This document shows positions 41,486-50,417 of a stretch of DNA of 64,000 nt, one piece after another (the stretch's first letter is position 1; each line of letters begins with the position of its first letter). This stretch comes from Peteryoungia rhizophila (GTDB taxonomy: Bacteria > Pseudomonadota > Alphaproteobacteria > Rhizobiales > Rhizobiaceae), in NCBI RefSeq assembly GCF_004912145.1, contig NZ_STGT01000010.1:1-64000 (forward strand). The letters run 5' to 3'. A program made the translations under genes and the position numbers. Under the pieces are notes generated by a model. It searched no databases. It was not told the DNA's origin and was given only the letters and a program-made list of their open reading frames with translations.

Positions 41486-43969
41486 TCAGGACAGGGTCTG
41501 GATTGTGCTGGTTCCGAGGTGACTCAGGGTGCCATGAGGCTTTTGTCCCGGCTGCACGTTCTCTCGCGGAGAGAGCCTGATACGCTTGGCGCGCCCTGGC
41601 GCAAGATGGAACCAGTCGTCTTCGGCGAGAAAATGCTCGAAGTCGATATGGACCGACTGCGCAAACTGGCTGGCGGTCAATTCGAGCCACCAGGTGCCGT
41701 CGACCTGATGGAAAGCGTGATCCACCTTCGAAGCATGCTTGGAGGTCTTGCGGCCCTGAGGAAAATGAAACGCTTCGGCTATGACAGCCTTATCGGTGTC
41801 AACGAGCCTCGCCACAGTGACGTCATGTGACGGTGGACCAAAACGATAGGCATAGGTGGTATCGAAGAAGGCCCCAAACATGTCTGTGGCTGGTACGCGA
41901 TGGGCTGATCGGGCATCGAGCGAAAGGGGCCTGCTTGCAGACACCACTGGCTGGGCACCATCCCTGAGGCAGGCAATCTCAAGCGTCATGTTCTGACTTG
42001 TCGCGGTCTCGTTGACGAGGTGAATGTCCAGCCCGTTGGTGCCCTCGTCTGTCAGCAGGACCTGGATCGGGCGGAAGGCGCGCTTCAGGGCATACCAGAC
42101 GGATTTCGGCTCGCCGGTTGAGTCGATGACACCCCATCCGGGGCCTGCCTCGAGATCCTGGAAGGTCCATGTGAGTGCGCCGCGGCAGGAGGACCCGCTT
42201 CTGCGCCATTCGGCGAAGGTTTCCGTGACGACCTCCGCCGTGGTCGCGCGAGCGTGGTCGACATAGGCTGAAGGGTTTTCCCGGCGTAGTCGTGCTGGAT
42301 CGATTGCGTAGAGTTCTGCCAGATAGTGGTCTCGGACGTCCTCGAAATCCCAGGAGGCGCCCCGATCGCGCGGGACACGTGCCTTCCAGCGGGGGTCGTG
42401 TACTGCGGGCACCGCCAGTTGCGTGTCGAGCGTCCGCTGTTGCGGGACATGGGCAAAGGCCAGGCATTCGGCGGCAAAACGCACATTCGCCCGGCGGGCG
42501 TCTTCGAGCGGGCGCTGATAGGCACCGACGCCATAGTAGTGGGTGACGCCTTCGTTGGGCACAAATGGCATGCTTCCGCCATAAGGCGAGTTCGGAACAT
42601 AGGCGACGTCCGGGCGATGATCCCTCACGGTCTGCGCCAGCGTCTCGGTGAAGAACGCGCCCTTCCAGATGCGCTCGGGAAGGCCGAGCATGGCGCCCTG
42701 CTGGAAGACTTCGCTGCCTCCGGCGATGACGGAGAGCGAGGGGTGCCCCTGCAAGCCGGCAAGAAGGGTCTCCACTTCGGTCGCAGCCTGCCTGGTGAAT
42801 TCTTCGTCGGAGACGGGATAGTCGAAGTTTGCGAACATCAGGTCCTGCCAGACCATGATGCCCAAACGATCGCAGAGGCGGAAGAAATCTGCGCTCTCAT
42901 AGGTCATGGTCCCGCCGATGCGGATCATGTTCATGTTTGCTTCGGCCGCCTTGGCGAGCCAAGGCGCATAGGCTTCGGCCGAACCCGGCAGCCGGAGGAG
43001 ATCGGCATTGGTCCAGACGGTGCCGCGGCAGAAGACGGGCACGCCGTTGACCTTCAGCCCGAAGCCCTTGCCATCTTCGTCGCGGTCCACCTCGATGCGA
43101 CGGAAGCCGACGAGGCCGAGCGGATGGATGCGCCCGTCGATCGCGAGCGTCACATCGTGAAGGTTGGGGTCGCCATGCGTCCTCGGCCACCAGGCGGCAA
43201 TAGCCGGCAATTCGAGATTGGCAATAAAACGCCCGTTTGATGCCTTCTTGAACCGGGCCGTGCGGCCACAGCAGAGAATCGCCATTTCGGCGTCGGAGTC
43301 TGCCTGGAGTTCGACGGTCAGGTGTCCGGTGCCGAATTCGTCGAGATCGGCGTTGATGCGCAGCCCGGAGACGATGTCAGGCGATGGTCGGATAAGGGAG
43401 ATCGGGCGGTACGGTCCGACGGGATGGATTTCGGGGCACCAGCCGGGCATGTGGCCGAGAAGAGTTGTCCTTGCGAGGCGAAGCCCCTGCTGATCGATCA
43501 TCTGCGGTCGCCAGCGGGCCCTCGGTCCCTTCCTGTCGAGATGGGGCTGGAGCGCCCGGAAGCATATCGCCAGTTCGTCTTGGCCCGAGAGATCGAGCGC
43601 AAGGTCGACCGGTTCGAACATGCTTTCACATATGTGCGCCAAAGCACCGTTGACGAAGATTTCGGCAATGGTCGCGAGGCCTTCGAAGCGAAGCACAGCC
43701 GGACCGGGCGTTTCGCCTGCGAGCGACCGCCGATACCACACGTCCTTGTCATGCAGAGGGCTCGGATGGGCCGGATCGAAGAGGCCGGCCTCGGTCAGTG
43801 CTGCGGCGACGGTCCCAGGTACGAGGGCGGAAATGTTGAAGGCGGTTTGGGGCAGATTGGCCGGCTCACGATAGCGGCCTGCCTCGGTCATCATAAGGGT
43901 CCAGCCCTGCTCCAGGGGACGCATGTCCGCCCCCAGATAGATCGTCCCCGTCATCGTCTCGTCCTTCAC
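41486..43969 (-). CDS. Glycoside hydrolase family 2 (beta-mannosidase-like)
   Basis: An 827-residue cytoplasmic-looking GH2 protein with no signal peptide. An N-terminal jelly roll (about 10-185), an immunoglobulin-like domain (about 190-295; VGFRRIEVDRD), a TIM barrel (about 300-640; NGVPVFCRGTVWTNAD, NMNMIRIGGTMTYES) and C-terminal sheets are present. The likely acid/base is the glutamate of AGGSEVF, where beta-mannosidases have a NE pair, so the preceding Asn is replaced by Ser; the nucleophile is probably in RFAAECLAF. Translation may begin at GTG overlapping the DUF1839 stop, or at an ATG five codons in. It is the last gene of the aminoacyl-carrier-protein operon. Confidence 0.85.
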   Translation of the reverse strand: MKDETMTGTIYLGADMRPLEQGWTLMMTEAGRYREPANLPQTAFNISALVPGTVAAALTEAGLFDPAHPSPLHDKDVWYRRSLAGETPGPAVLRFEGLATIAEIFVNGALAHICESMFEPVDLALDLSGQDELAICFRALQPHLDRKGPRARWRPQMIDQQGLRLARTTLLGHMPGWCPEIHPVGPYRPISLIRPSPDIVSGLRINADLDEFGTGHLTVELQADSDAEMAILCCGRTARFKKASNGRFIANLELPAIAAWWPRTHGDPNLHDVTLAIDGRIHPLGLVGFRRIEVDRDEDGKGFGLKVNGVPVFCRGTVWTNADLLRLPGSAEAYAPWLAKAAEANMNMIRIGGTMTYESADFFRLCDRLGIMVWQDLMFANFDYPVSDEEFTRQAATEVETLLAGLQGHPSLSVIAGGSEVFQQGAMLGLPERIWKGAFFTETLAQTVRDHRPDVAYVPNSPYGGSMPFVPNEGVTHYYGVGAYQRPLEDARRANVRFAAECLAFAHVPQQRTLDTQLAVPAVHDPRWKARVPRDRGASWDFEDVRDHYLAELYAIDPARLRRENPSAYVDHARATTAEVVTETFAEWRRSGSSCRGALTWTFQDLEAGPGWGVIDSTGEPKSVWYALKRAFRPIQVLLTDEGTNGLDIHLVNETATSQNMTLEIACLRDGAQPVVSASRPLSLDARSAHRVPATDMFGAFFDTTYAYRFGPPSHDVTVARLVDTDKAVIAEAFHFPQGRKTSKHASKVDHAFHQVDGTWWLELTASQFAQSVHIDFEHFLAEDDWFHLAPGRAKRIRLSPRENVQPGQKPHGTLSHLGTSTIQTLS

Positions 43970-44931
43970 GTCAGCCTTTGGCCCAGATCATCCATCAGCC
44001 GGTCCCAGGCCGCAATGGCAGGATCGAGGGCCGTCGCCAATGGATCGAACTTCTTGCGTGTCACGGCACGGGCGAGCTGGAACTGGACCGTCTTGGCGCA
44101 TTCGCTGATCTTCAATGCTTCTGCGATCGCTGACCGGTAAGCCGGTTCGTCGAACCAGGCGAGGTGGCTCGCCAGCAGTTCGAAGTTAGCCCCGAACTGG
44201 CGCAGCGTGTTGAAAGCATATTTGTGAAAATAGCCGAAGGGGCGTTCGGCGACGGCCTCCACTTGTTTTGGAAAAACGGAGGCGAATTCGGCGATCGGAT
44301 TTCCGTCGGGTCGGCGGGCGAAATGCCGGCGCAGAAGAGCGGTTGCGGTTTCCCGCTGATGTGCTGCCGAAATGGGTGCCTTCGGGAACTTGGCGAATTC
44401 TGTGTAGGGCAGGAAGGGCAGGGTGCCTTCGGACAGATTGCGCTGGAAGACGCCGTCGAAGTCGTCTCCCTCCAGACGGAAAAAGCCGCCGTTGTGGAAA
44501 TAGTCCATTACCCGGTTTGTCGTGTCGAGGCGGTTGACGCCGACCGTGGTCTTGCCGTGCTCCTGCCGATAGCCGACACCCTGTGTGTCGGGCATGAAAA
44601 AGCTGTCCATTTCCACGAGGCAGAGGCGGCCGCGGGCAATCTGTTCACAGACATGGTTCTCGACCGTGTCGAAGATCGCAAGCTCGGTCACCCTGATGCC
44701 ATAGAGCTGCTCGAGATCTTCGAGCGGCACCTTGAAGAAGGTGAACTGGTCGCCTTCGAAATCCTGCGTCAGCGTAAAGCCGAGCATGGCTTCGGGGACA
44801 AAGCCCGCGGCCGACAGCACTTCGATCCAAAGGTCGACATAGCAGTTGGTTTCAGGCCACATGCGCTCCTGGGCGTGGAGCGCATGTGGGATGTAGTTGT
44901 CCGGGTCGAGCCCGGGAAAGACGGATGCCAT
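43966..44931 (-). CDS. DUF1839 family protein, candidate aminoacyl transferase
   Basis: A 321-residue soluble protein. DUF1839 features are ETNCYVDLWIEVLSAAG with C30, then QFTFFKVPLEDLEQLYGI, VEMDSFFMPDTQG and YRQEHGKTTVGVN with H125. The order Cys-helix ... acidic ... His-x-x-strand resembles papain-like transferases such as BtrH, which moves an acyl group from an acyl carrier protein to an aminoglycoside. That resemblance is my inference. Members are found with amino acid:carrier-protein ligases, which supports a transferase role. The start at MASVFPG is seven bases after the ligase stop; a 37-codon extension inside the ligase gene is less likely. Confidence 0.75.
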   Translation of the reverse strand: MASVFPGLDPDNYIPHALHAQERMWPETNCYVDLWIEVLSAAGFVPEAMLGFTLTQDFEGDQFTFFKVPLEDLEQLYGIRVTELAIFDTVENHVCEQIARGRLCLVEMDSFFMPDTQGVGYRQEHGKTTVGVNRLDTTNRVMDYFHNGGFFRLEGDDFDGVFQRNLSEGTLPFLPYTEFAKFPKAPISAAHQRETATALLRRHFARRPDGNPIAEFASVFPKQVEAVAERPFGYFHKYAFNTLRQFGANFELLASHLAWFDEPAYRSAIAEALKISECAKTVQFQLARAVTRKKFDPLATALDPAIAAWDRLMDDLGQRLT

Positions 44932-44938
44932 TGCGGGT

Positions 44939-45847
44939 TCAGCCCCACAGCGTCTTGCGAACGGCCTCCGGCCAGGCGGCAACGTCGAGGCCGTGCTGGG
45001 CGAAGAGGGCAAGCGCGATGCGCTCCAGACCGAAGCCGACACAGGCGGTGTGGGCGACCGAGCCGTCGGCGAGGTTCAGACCCCATTTCTGGCCGAAGGC
45101 GTCCTGATGGTAGTTGAAGCTCATGCAGGCCGTCTTGTTGGTCTGCGACGTCACAGGGATCAGGAGTTCGAACTTCAGATTCTGGTCGCGCTGGTTGTTG
45201 GCGAGCAGCCTGCCGGCTCGGCCGAAGAAAGGGTCGTTTGCCACATCGATTTCGACGTCGAGGCCGATCGATTTCATCATTTCGACGCCGCGATCCATCC
45301 AGGTCTGGCGGAACGTCGTCACATGAGCTTCGGTACCCATGCAGACATATTCGCGCATGCGGAACAGCTGCTGGCGGGCCGGATCCTTCGACGGCTCATG
45401 GCGGAAACAATAGGACTGCAGGTCGAAGAGGCCGCCTTCCATCGAGATCGGGCCGCGCTTGGCGACGGTCGGATAAAGCGGGTAGCAGGCAGCTGGCGTC
45501 AGGGCGATGTCGGTCGCCTGTTGCTCCTTCGTCCAGTCCTTGCCTTCTTCCATGCACTGAAGGAGGCTCAGGTGGTCGTGGTCATTGCCACAGAAGGAAT
45601 GAACTGTGCCGGCGAGCTGCGGGAAGCTCTTCATGTAGCCGCTCGTCTCGAAAAAAGCGCGGTTCATGCCAGGCGGGAAGCGGATCGCCTCTGCGCCATC
45701 GGCGCCGCCTACCTTGTCGATCAGGCGCTCGAAGGCGGCGATCACATCCTCGAATTGGCCACTGCGTCCATAAAGGCCGTCGACGCCCGTGTCTATGAGG
45801 AGGCCGCTGTCGAAGAGGCGGTCCAGAAAGCTCACCTGCATATCCAT
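44939..45847 (-). CDS. Amino acid--[acyl-carrier-protein] ligase (class II synthetase homolog)
   Basis: A 302-residue homolog of the catalytic core of atypical archaeal seryl-tRNA synthetase, without a tRNA-binding domain. Motif 2 is [10 protein letters not shown] and motif 3 is [14 protein letters not shown]. The active-site zinc ligands are C121, E166 and C269, a constant ten residues before those described for the Bradyrhizobium glycine:carrier-protein ligase. The enzyme activates a small amino acid (glycine or alanine in studied cases) with ATP and loads it on the phosphopantetheine of a carrier protein. The ACAD-like gene ends four bases before its start, and the carrier protein begins the operon. 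Confidence 0.93.
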   Translation of the reverse strand: MDMQVSFLDRLFDSGLLIDTGVDGLYGRSGQFEDVIAAFERLIDKVGGADGAEAIRFPPGMNRAFFETSGYMKSFPQLAGTVHSFCGNDHDHLSLLQCMEEGKDWTKEQQATDIALTPAACYPLYPTVAKRGPISMEGGLFDLQSYCFRHEPSKDPARQQLFRMREYVCMGTEAHVTTFRQTWMDRGVEMMKSIGLDVEIDVANDPFFGRAGRLLANNQRDQNLKFELLIPVTSQTNKTACMSFNYHQDAFGQKWGLNLADGSVAHTACVGFGLERIALALFAQHGLDVAAWPEAVRKTLWG

Positions 45848-45851
45848 GTCG

Positions 45852-47033
45852 TTACCCCAACAATCCGGTTTCTTGCTTGTGCACGAGCAGCATCGTCGCT
45901 GTGTTGCCGAGGATGCGGTCGTTGGAAATCATCAGTTCGGCGGAATGGGCATCCCGCAGATGGCGACCCAGGCTATAGGGGGTGCCGTTCTTGTAACCCA
46001 TGATGCCGCAGATCCTGAGCGCCTGATGGATCACCGGCAGGATCATCTCGGAAGAGGCGATCTTGACGTTGTTCATGGCCACGGCGAAGCCCATGGTGGA
46101 TAGGCGGTCCAGATCTTTCAGCGCCTGCTCGTAGGATGCGAGGCCCGCCTGAATATTGGACCGGATGACCTGCAACTGCCCCGACATTTCCGCGAGTTGC
46201 ACGAGACCCGGTGGCTGGGTGCCGGGTGCCTTGCGAGCGGCGGCTCTGACGAATGTCTGCGCCTTGGCGAAGGCGTCGACGGCGATGCCGTACCAGAGTG
46301 CGCTCCACAGGAGATGGGAACTGGCCAGCATGGACTGTGCGGCGATCTCCGCGAAGGGCTTCGGCAGGATCTGTTCTGCCGGCGCCTCGCCCTTGAACAG
46401 AAAACCGTCGGAACAGGTGCCGCGCATGCCGAGCGTGTCCCAGACATGGGTCTGTTCCAGCGTGTATTGATCCCTGAGGAACACCGTCATGACCTGATCG
46501 GTCGGCGGCGCTTCCTTGTGGGCGCGGGACGTGATGAGGATCGCGTCGGCGTGCTTGCCGTAGGAAATGACGGTCGCGTCCTTCTCTAGCCGGCAGCGGT
46601 CGCCCTCGACCTCGATGGCACAGATCGAATTGCGCAGATTGCCGCCGATGCCGCCTTCTGTGGTGGCAGAGCCAAGAAGCCATTGGTCAGCGCAGATCCG
46701 GCGCATGAAGTCTCCGTGCCATGACGCATCGGTCCCATGCGAGACGAGGCTCGAGACCTTGATCTGGTGCATGGCGAAAATCATGGCGCTTGCGGCGCAG
46801 CCCTGGGCCATGATGGTGCAGAGTTCGGCGATCTCGGAGGTCGAGCGTCCCTCGCCACCGCAATCGACGGGGATCTGAATCCCGAGCAACCGTTCCGCCT
46901 TCATGGCGTCGACCGCTTCCTTGGGGAAACGGCCGGCTTTGTCGACATCGTCCGCGTGCATGGCGGCGATGGCCGCGACGCGAGATGCGCGTGCCTTCAG
47001 GCTCTTGTCCGTCGATGTGGAGGAGAGGTCCAT
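45852..47033 (-). CDS. Acyl-CoA-dehydrogenase-like flavoprotein lacking the usual catalytic glutamate
   Basis: A 393-residue acyl-CoA dehydrogenase-fold protein: N-terminal helices (to about 120), a beta domain ([18 protein letters not shown]) and C-terminal helices. At the place where dehydrogenases have YEGT near the C-terminus, this protein reads ISNDRILGN (S370-N371-D372), so the standard C-terminal base is missing. It might act as an oxidase, hydroxylase or dehydrogenase on an amino acid held by the carrier protein rather than on an acyl-CoA. Its ATG shares a base with the stop of the carrier-protein gene (TGATG). Confidence 0.82.
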   Translation of the reverse strand: MDLSSTSTDKSLKARASRVAAIAAMHADDVDKAGRFPKEAVDAMKAERLLGIQIPVDCGGEGRSTSEIAELCTIMAQGCAASAMIFAMHQIKVSSLVSHGTDASWHGDFMRRICADQWLLGSATTEGGIGGNLRNSICAIEVEGDRCRLEKDATVISYGKHADAILITSRAHKEAPPTDQVMTVFLRDQYTLEQTHVWDTLGMRGTCSDGFLFKGEAPAEQILPKPFAEIAAQSMLASSHLLWSALWYGIAVDAFAKAQTFVRAAARKAPGTQPPGLVQLAEMSGQLQVIRSNIQAGLASYEQALKDLDRLSTMGFAVAMNNVKIASSEMILPVIHQALRICGIMGYKNGTPYSLGRHLRDAHSAELMISNDRILGNTATMLLVHKQETGLLG

Positions 47034-47284
47034 CAGGCGACCTTTCTGTCCCCGACGATTGTCGCGACCGTCGCCTCTATGGCTGCGATACTGGCGAAGG
47101 ATTTTCGGTTCAGGAGATGGTCCGGGAATTCCATGTCGAAAGCTTCCTCCAGGCCCAGCATCAGCTGTACCGAGGCGAAGGACGACAGTCCGGCGGCATA
47201 GAGATCTGCTTCGTTTGCAAGCGTTTCGACGGCGACGGGGAGGCCGCCAAGCTTTGCCAGCAGCGCGCGAATGGTTTCGTTCAT
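47033..47284 (-). CDS. Aminoacyl carrier protein
   Basis: An 83-residue four-helix carrier protein. The phosphopantetheine attachment site is in DLYAAGLSSFASVQLML, most likely S35 (G-L-S-S in place of G-x-D-S). The acidic helix II (GLEEAFDMEFPD) is typical of carrier proteins. It receives the amino acid activated by the ligase two genes downstream. GGAGGG eight bases before the ATG fixes the start. It is the first gene of the five-gene operon, and a perfect 7-bp inverted repeat sits 20-40 bases ahead of it. Confidence 0.9.
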   Translation of the reverse strand: MNETIRALLAKLGGLPVAVETLANEADLYAAGLSSFASVQLMLGLEEAFDMEFPDHLLNRKSFASIAAIEATVATIVGDRKVA

Positions 47285-47303
47285 CGTTATCCCTCCGGTC
47301 GGA

Positions 47304-47324
47304 CGCTCAAAATTCTGTTGAGCG
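47304..47324. promoter_or_regulatory. Inverted repeat in front of the aminoacyl-carrier-protein operon
   Basis: CGCTCAA and TTGAGCG flank seven bases, centred about 30 bases before the carrier-protein ATG. It could be an operator overlapping the promoter or a hairpin in the 5' leader. No regulator gene is adjacent. Confidence 0.5.
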
Positions 47325-47446
47325 ATTTCTTACAGAGGAAAGACGAAGTTTCCGCTAAGCAGATCGGTAAAGTTGGAATGAACGCATACGATGATCAGTG
47401 CCAAATCGAGCCACTTTGTCGGTTCTCTGTTCAGATCCGGTCCAAA

Positions 47447-48490
47447 TCAGCCTTCGTAAGGCCGTTCATCGCCGTGACGATCGAGGATCATGTATCGATT
47501 TGGTCCAATCTCCCGCAGAGCACTCGATCCGATTTCAACTTTTCCGTAACCGCCGGGCAGATCGAGGATGTAGTGCGGGATGCAGAGGCCGGAGATTTTG
47601 CTGCGCAGCTCGCGCATGATGGCCTGCCCCTCGGCGATGGTCAGACGGAAATGTCCAGTGCCGGGGGCCATGTCGGGATGGTGCAGGTAGTAGGGCTTCA
47701 CACCGATTTCGACAAAGGCGCGCATCAGTTCGGACAGCGTCTCGGCATTGTCATTGATGCCTCTCAGGAGAACGCTCTGGCTCAACAGTTGGACACCGGC
47801 TGCCGTAAGGCGGGCGCAGGCCTTGCGCACCTCTGGTGTGAGTTCGCGCGGATGGTTCACATGCAAAGCGAGGTAAACCGTCTTGCCGCCAGCTTTGAGC
47901 GCGTCGAGCAGGTCGTCCGAAATTCTGGTCGGGTCAACGGCCGGTACGCGGCTGTGAATGCGGACGATGCGGACATGGCCGATCGTCGCCAGTTCCTGCA
48001 TGACCTCCTTCAGCCGTCGCGGCGAGAGGATCAGCGGATCTCCGCCGGTCAGGATCACTTCCCAGATCCGTTTGTCGGCGCGGATATAGTCGAGCGCTTT
48101 CCGCGATGCATCGGCGGAGAGATTGCCGTCCCCCTGTGGACCTACCATTTCGCGTCGGAAGCAAAATCGGCAATAGACCGGACAGACATGCAAGAGCTTC
48201 AGAAGCACACGGTCCGGATAGCGATGCACGATGCCTTCGACGGGTGAGTGTGGATGGTCGCCGATGGGGTCAGCACGCTCGTCAGGGTGTTCGACCAGTT
48301 CGCCTGCGGTCGGCACGTATTGGGCGGCAATCGGATCCTTAGGGTCGCTCGCGTCGATGAGCTCACGAACGGTCGGAGTGAGAGCGATGGCGTAGCGCTC
48401 GGCAACGAGATCGAGGGTGGCCGCCTCTTCCGCTCGGACGAGGCCCGCGGAGACGAGGTCGCTGACATTGCGCAGGGTCGCCTCAGCCAA
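47447..48490 (-). CDS. epmB: EF-P-(R)-beta-lysine formation enzyme, lysine 2,3-aminomutase family
   Basis: A 347-residue radical-SAM, PLP-dependent enzyme that isomerises L-alpha-lysine to (R)-beta-lysine for EF-P modification. The iron-sulfur motif CPVYCRFC (C103, C107, C110), the following FRRE, LTGGDPLILS, and the PLP lysine region near IGVKPYYLHHPD are present. It is shorter than catabolic aminomutases, as EpmB is. It overlaps epmA by eight bases, and EF-P is encoded divergently from epmA, which makes the assignment firm. Confidence 0.93.
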   Translation of the reverse strand: MAEATLRNVSDLVSAGLVRAEEAATLDLVAERYAIALTPTVRELIDASDPKDPIAAQYVPTAGELVEHPDERADPIGDHPHSPVEGIVHRYPDRVLLKLLHVCPVYCRFCFRREMVGPQGDGNLSADASRKALDYIRADKRIWEVILTGGDPLILSPRRLKEVMQELATIGHVRIVRIHSRVPAVDPTRISDDLLDALKAGGKTVYLALHVNHPRELTPEVRKACARLTAAGVQLLSQSVLLRGINDNAETLSELMRAFVEIGVKPYYLHHPDMAPGTGHFRLTIAEGQAIMRELRSKISGLCIPHYILDLPGGYGKVEIGSSALREIGPNRYMILDRHGDERPYEG

Positions 48491-49550
48491 GATGTGTCTC
48501 CGCCACCGGCGCCCATATCACCTGGTCGATCCTGAGCGCGCCTGTTGCGAGCATGACAAGTCGGTCGAAACCGAGTGCTATGCCGGAGGCTTCCGGCATT
48601 TCCGCCAGGGCTTCGAGAAAGTCCTCGTCGAGCGGATAGGTTTCGCCGTAAACCCGCTGTTTCTCGACCATCTCGGCTTCGAAGCGACGCCGTTGTTCGG
48701 TGGGATCCGTCAGTTCGCCGAAGGCATTGGCCAGTTCGACGCCGCAAGCATAGACCTCGAAGCGTTCTGCCACGCGCGGATCGTCGGCACAGGGGCGTGC
48801 AAGCGCTGCTTCTGCGACCGGGTACCGGTCAAGAATGGTAACGCGACCGTTGCCGAGGTTCGGCTCGATCTTCTCGACGATAACGCGGCTGAAAAGATCC
48901 GCCCAGGTATCATCGTCTGCGACACGGATGCCGACTGCCTGCAGCTGCTTTGCCAGCATGTTTCGATCCGTGCTGCCGTCGGCGCCAATCGTGGCCAGCA
49001 GGTCGATGCCGGCATGACATGTGAAGGCGTCTGCGACCGAGATCCGTTCGGGATCTGCAAAGGGATCGACGGTCTTGCCGCCATAGGCAAATTGCTGCGT
49101 GCCTGCCGTGCGGGCGGCGAGCGCGATCAGGTCGGCGCAATCCTGCATGAGTTGCTCATAGTCCTCTCCGACGCGGTACCATTCCAGCATGGTGAATTCC
49201 GGATGGTGGAGGGGCCCGCGCTCGCGGTTGCGATAGACATGGGCGAAACAGGCGATACGGGTTTCACCGGCGGCGAGCAGTTTCTTGCAGGCAAATTCGG
49301 GAGATGTATGCAGGTAGAGCGGGACGGCTGAGCCATCGTGGCCGATCGCTTCGGTGTGGAAGGCATGCAGATGGGCTTCGTTGCCGGGCGAGACCTGCAG
49401 CGTTGCCGTATCCACTTCGACAAAGTCTTCGCCCGCGAAGCGGGCGCGGAAAGCCGCCTGGATCCGGTTGCGTCCGATCAGGAATGGCCGTCGATCGGCA
49501 TGGACCGACGATGTCCACCACGCAGGGGCTGAACGGCTGCGGTCAGACAT
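48483..49550 (-). CDS. epmA: EF-P lysine lysyltransferase (truncated class II LysRS homolog)
   Basis: A 355-residue lysyl-tRNA synthetase-like protein without an anticodon-binding domain. Motif 2 is [20 protein letters not shown] and motif 3 is [26 protein letters not shown] and ELANAFGEL are typical of EpmA/GenX. It activates (R)-beta-lysine with ATP and attaches it to Lys34 of EF-P. Coupled with epmB and divergent from efp. Confidence 0.95.
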   Translation of the reverse strand: MSDRSRSAPAWWTSSVHADRRPFLIGRNRIQAAFRARFAGEDFVEVDTATLQVSPGNEAHLHAFHTEAIGHDGSAVPLYLHTSPEFACKKLLAAGETRIACFAHVYRNRERGPLHHPEFTMLEWYRVGEDYEQLMQDCADLIALAARTAGTQQFAYGGKTVDPFADPERISVADAFTCHAGIDLLATIGADGSTDRNMLAKQLQAVGIRVADDDTWADLFSRVIVEKIEPNLGNGRVTILDRYPVAEAALARPCADDPRVAERFEVYACGVELANAFGELTDPTEQRRRFEAEMVEKQRVYGETYPLDEDFLEALAEMPEASGIALGFDRLVMLATGALRIDQVIWAPVAETHLG

Positions 49551-49687
49551 TCCGGATTCTCGATCCTTCTCTCAACACGGGCTGGCTATTCTGCCGGATT
49601 TGGGTTAGTCCCGCCCGAGAAATTCGAAGACGTCAGCAGGGACGGCCGTCCTTTACGACGGGTCTCACGCAGATACAAGGAATTCCC

Positions 49688-50257
49688 ATGGTCAAGGTTA
49701 TCGCCTCTTCCGTCCGCAAGGGCAATGTTATCGATGTCGACGGCAAGCTCTATGTAGTGCTCACTGCCGAAAACTTCCACCCCGGCAAGGGCACGCCCGT
49801 TACGCAGGTCAACATGCGCCGCATCGTTGATGGCGTGAAGGTTTCGGAACGTTGGCGCACGACGGAACAGGTCGAGCGCGCCTTCGTGGAAGACGTGAAC
49901 CACCAGTTCCTCTACGAGGACGGTGAAGGCTTCCACTTCATGAATCCGGAAAACTACGATCAGGTCGTGGTCGACGTCGAGACCATGGGCGACCAGAAGG
50001 CCTATCTGCAGGAAGGCATGGTCTGCATTCTGTCGATGCATGAAGGCATTGCGCTGGCTCTTCAGTTGCCGCGTCATGTCACGCTGGAGATCACTGAGAC
50101 CGAACCGGTCGTCAAGGGCCAGACGGCATCGTCGTCCTACAAGCCAGCCATGCTTTCCAACGGTATCCGCACCATGGTGCCGCCGCATGTCGACGCCGGT
50201 ATTCGTGTCGTCATCGCGACCGAAGACAATTCCTACGTCGAGCGCGCCAAGAACTGA
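49688..50257 (+). CDS. efp: Elongation factor P
   Basis: A 189-residue, three-domain, tRNA-shaped factor that binds between the P and E sites and relieves ribosomes stalled on polyproline. The modified tip lysine is K34 in FHPGKGTP, as expected for an EpmA/EpmB-type EF-P. KOW-like domain I (1-65), OB domains II and III follow, with the [15 protein letters not shown] signature. AAGGAATT precedes the ATG and a strong terminator follows the stop. The longer open frame upstream overlaps epmA on the other strand and is not coding. Confidence 0.97.
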   Translation: MVKVIASSVRKGNVIDVDGKLYVVLTAENFHPGKGTPVTQVNMRRIVDGVKVSERWRTTEQVERAFVEDVNHQFLYEDGEGFHFMNPENYDQVVVDVETMGDQKAYLQEGMVCILSMHEGIALALQLPRHVTLEITETEPVVKGQTASSSYKPAMLSNGIRTMVPPHVDAGIRVVIATEDNSYVERAKN

Positions 50258-50283
50258 GCAGCGCTCTTCGGACCCAGAATCGG

Positions 50284-50314
50284 AAGCCTGGCGTCAACCA
50301 CGCCAGGCTTTTTT
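50284..50314 (+). terminator. Rho-independent terminator of efp
   Basis: AAGCCTGGCGT and ACGCCAGGCTT form an 11-bp stem with a five-base loop, followed by six T. Confidence 0.93.
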
Positions 50315-50417
50315 GTTTTCGGGTAGCTGTTTAGCCCTCAATGCCGGCGGGGCGCAGGGAGGCCCCGCCGGCCGCTCTCGCCGGTCACGTTCGCGCCATC
50401 ACGGAGCGCGCACGTGC

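Noticed and set aside
49304-49687. N-terminal extension of EF-P to 317 residues
   Set aside because: The extra 128 codons overlap epmA on the opposite strand, and the ATG at 49688 has a good binding site and matches the family start.
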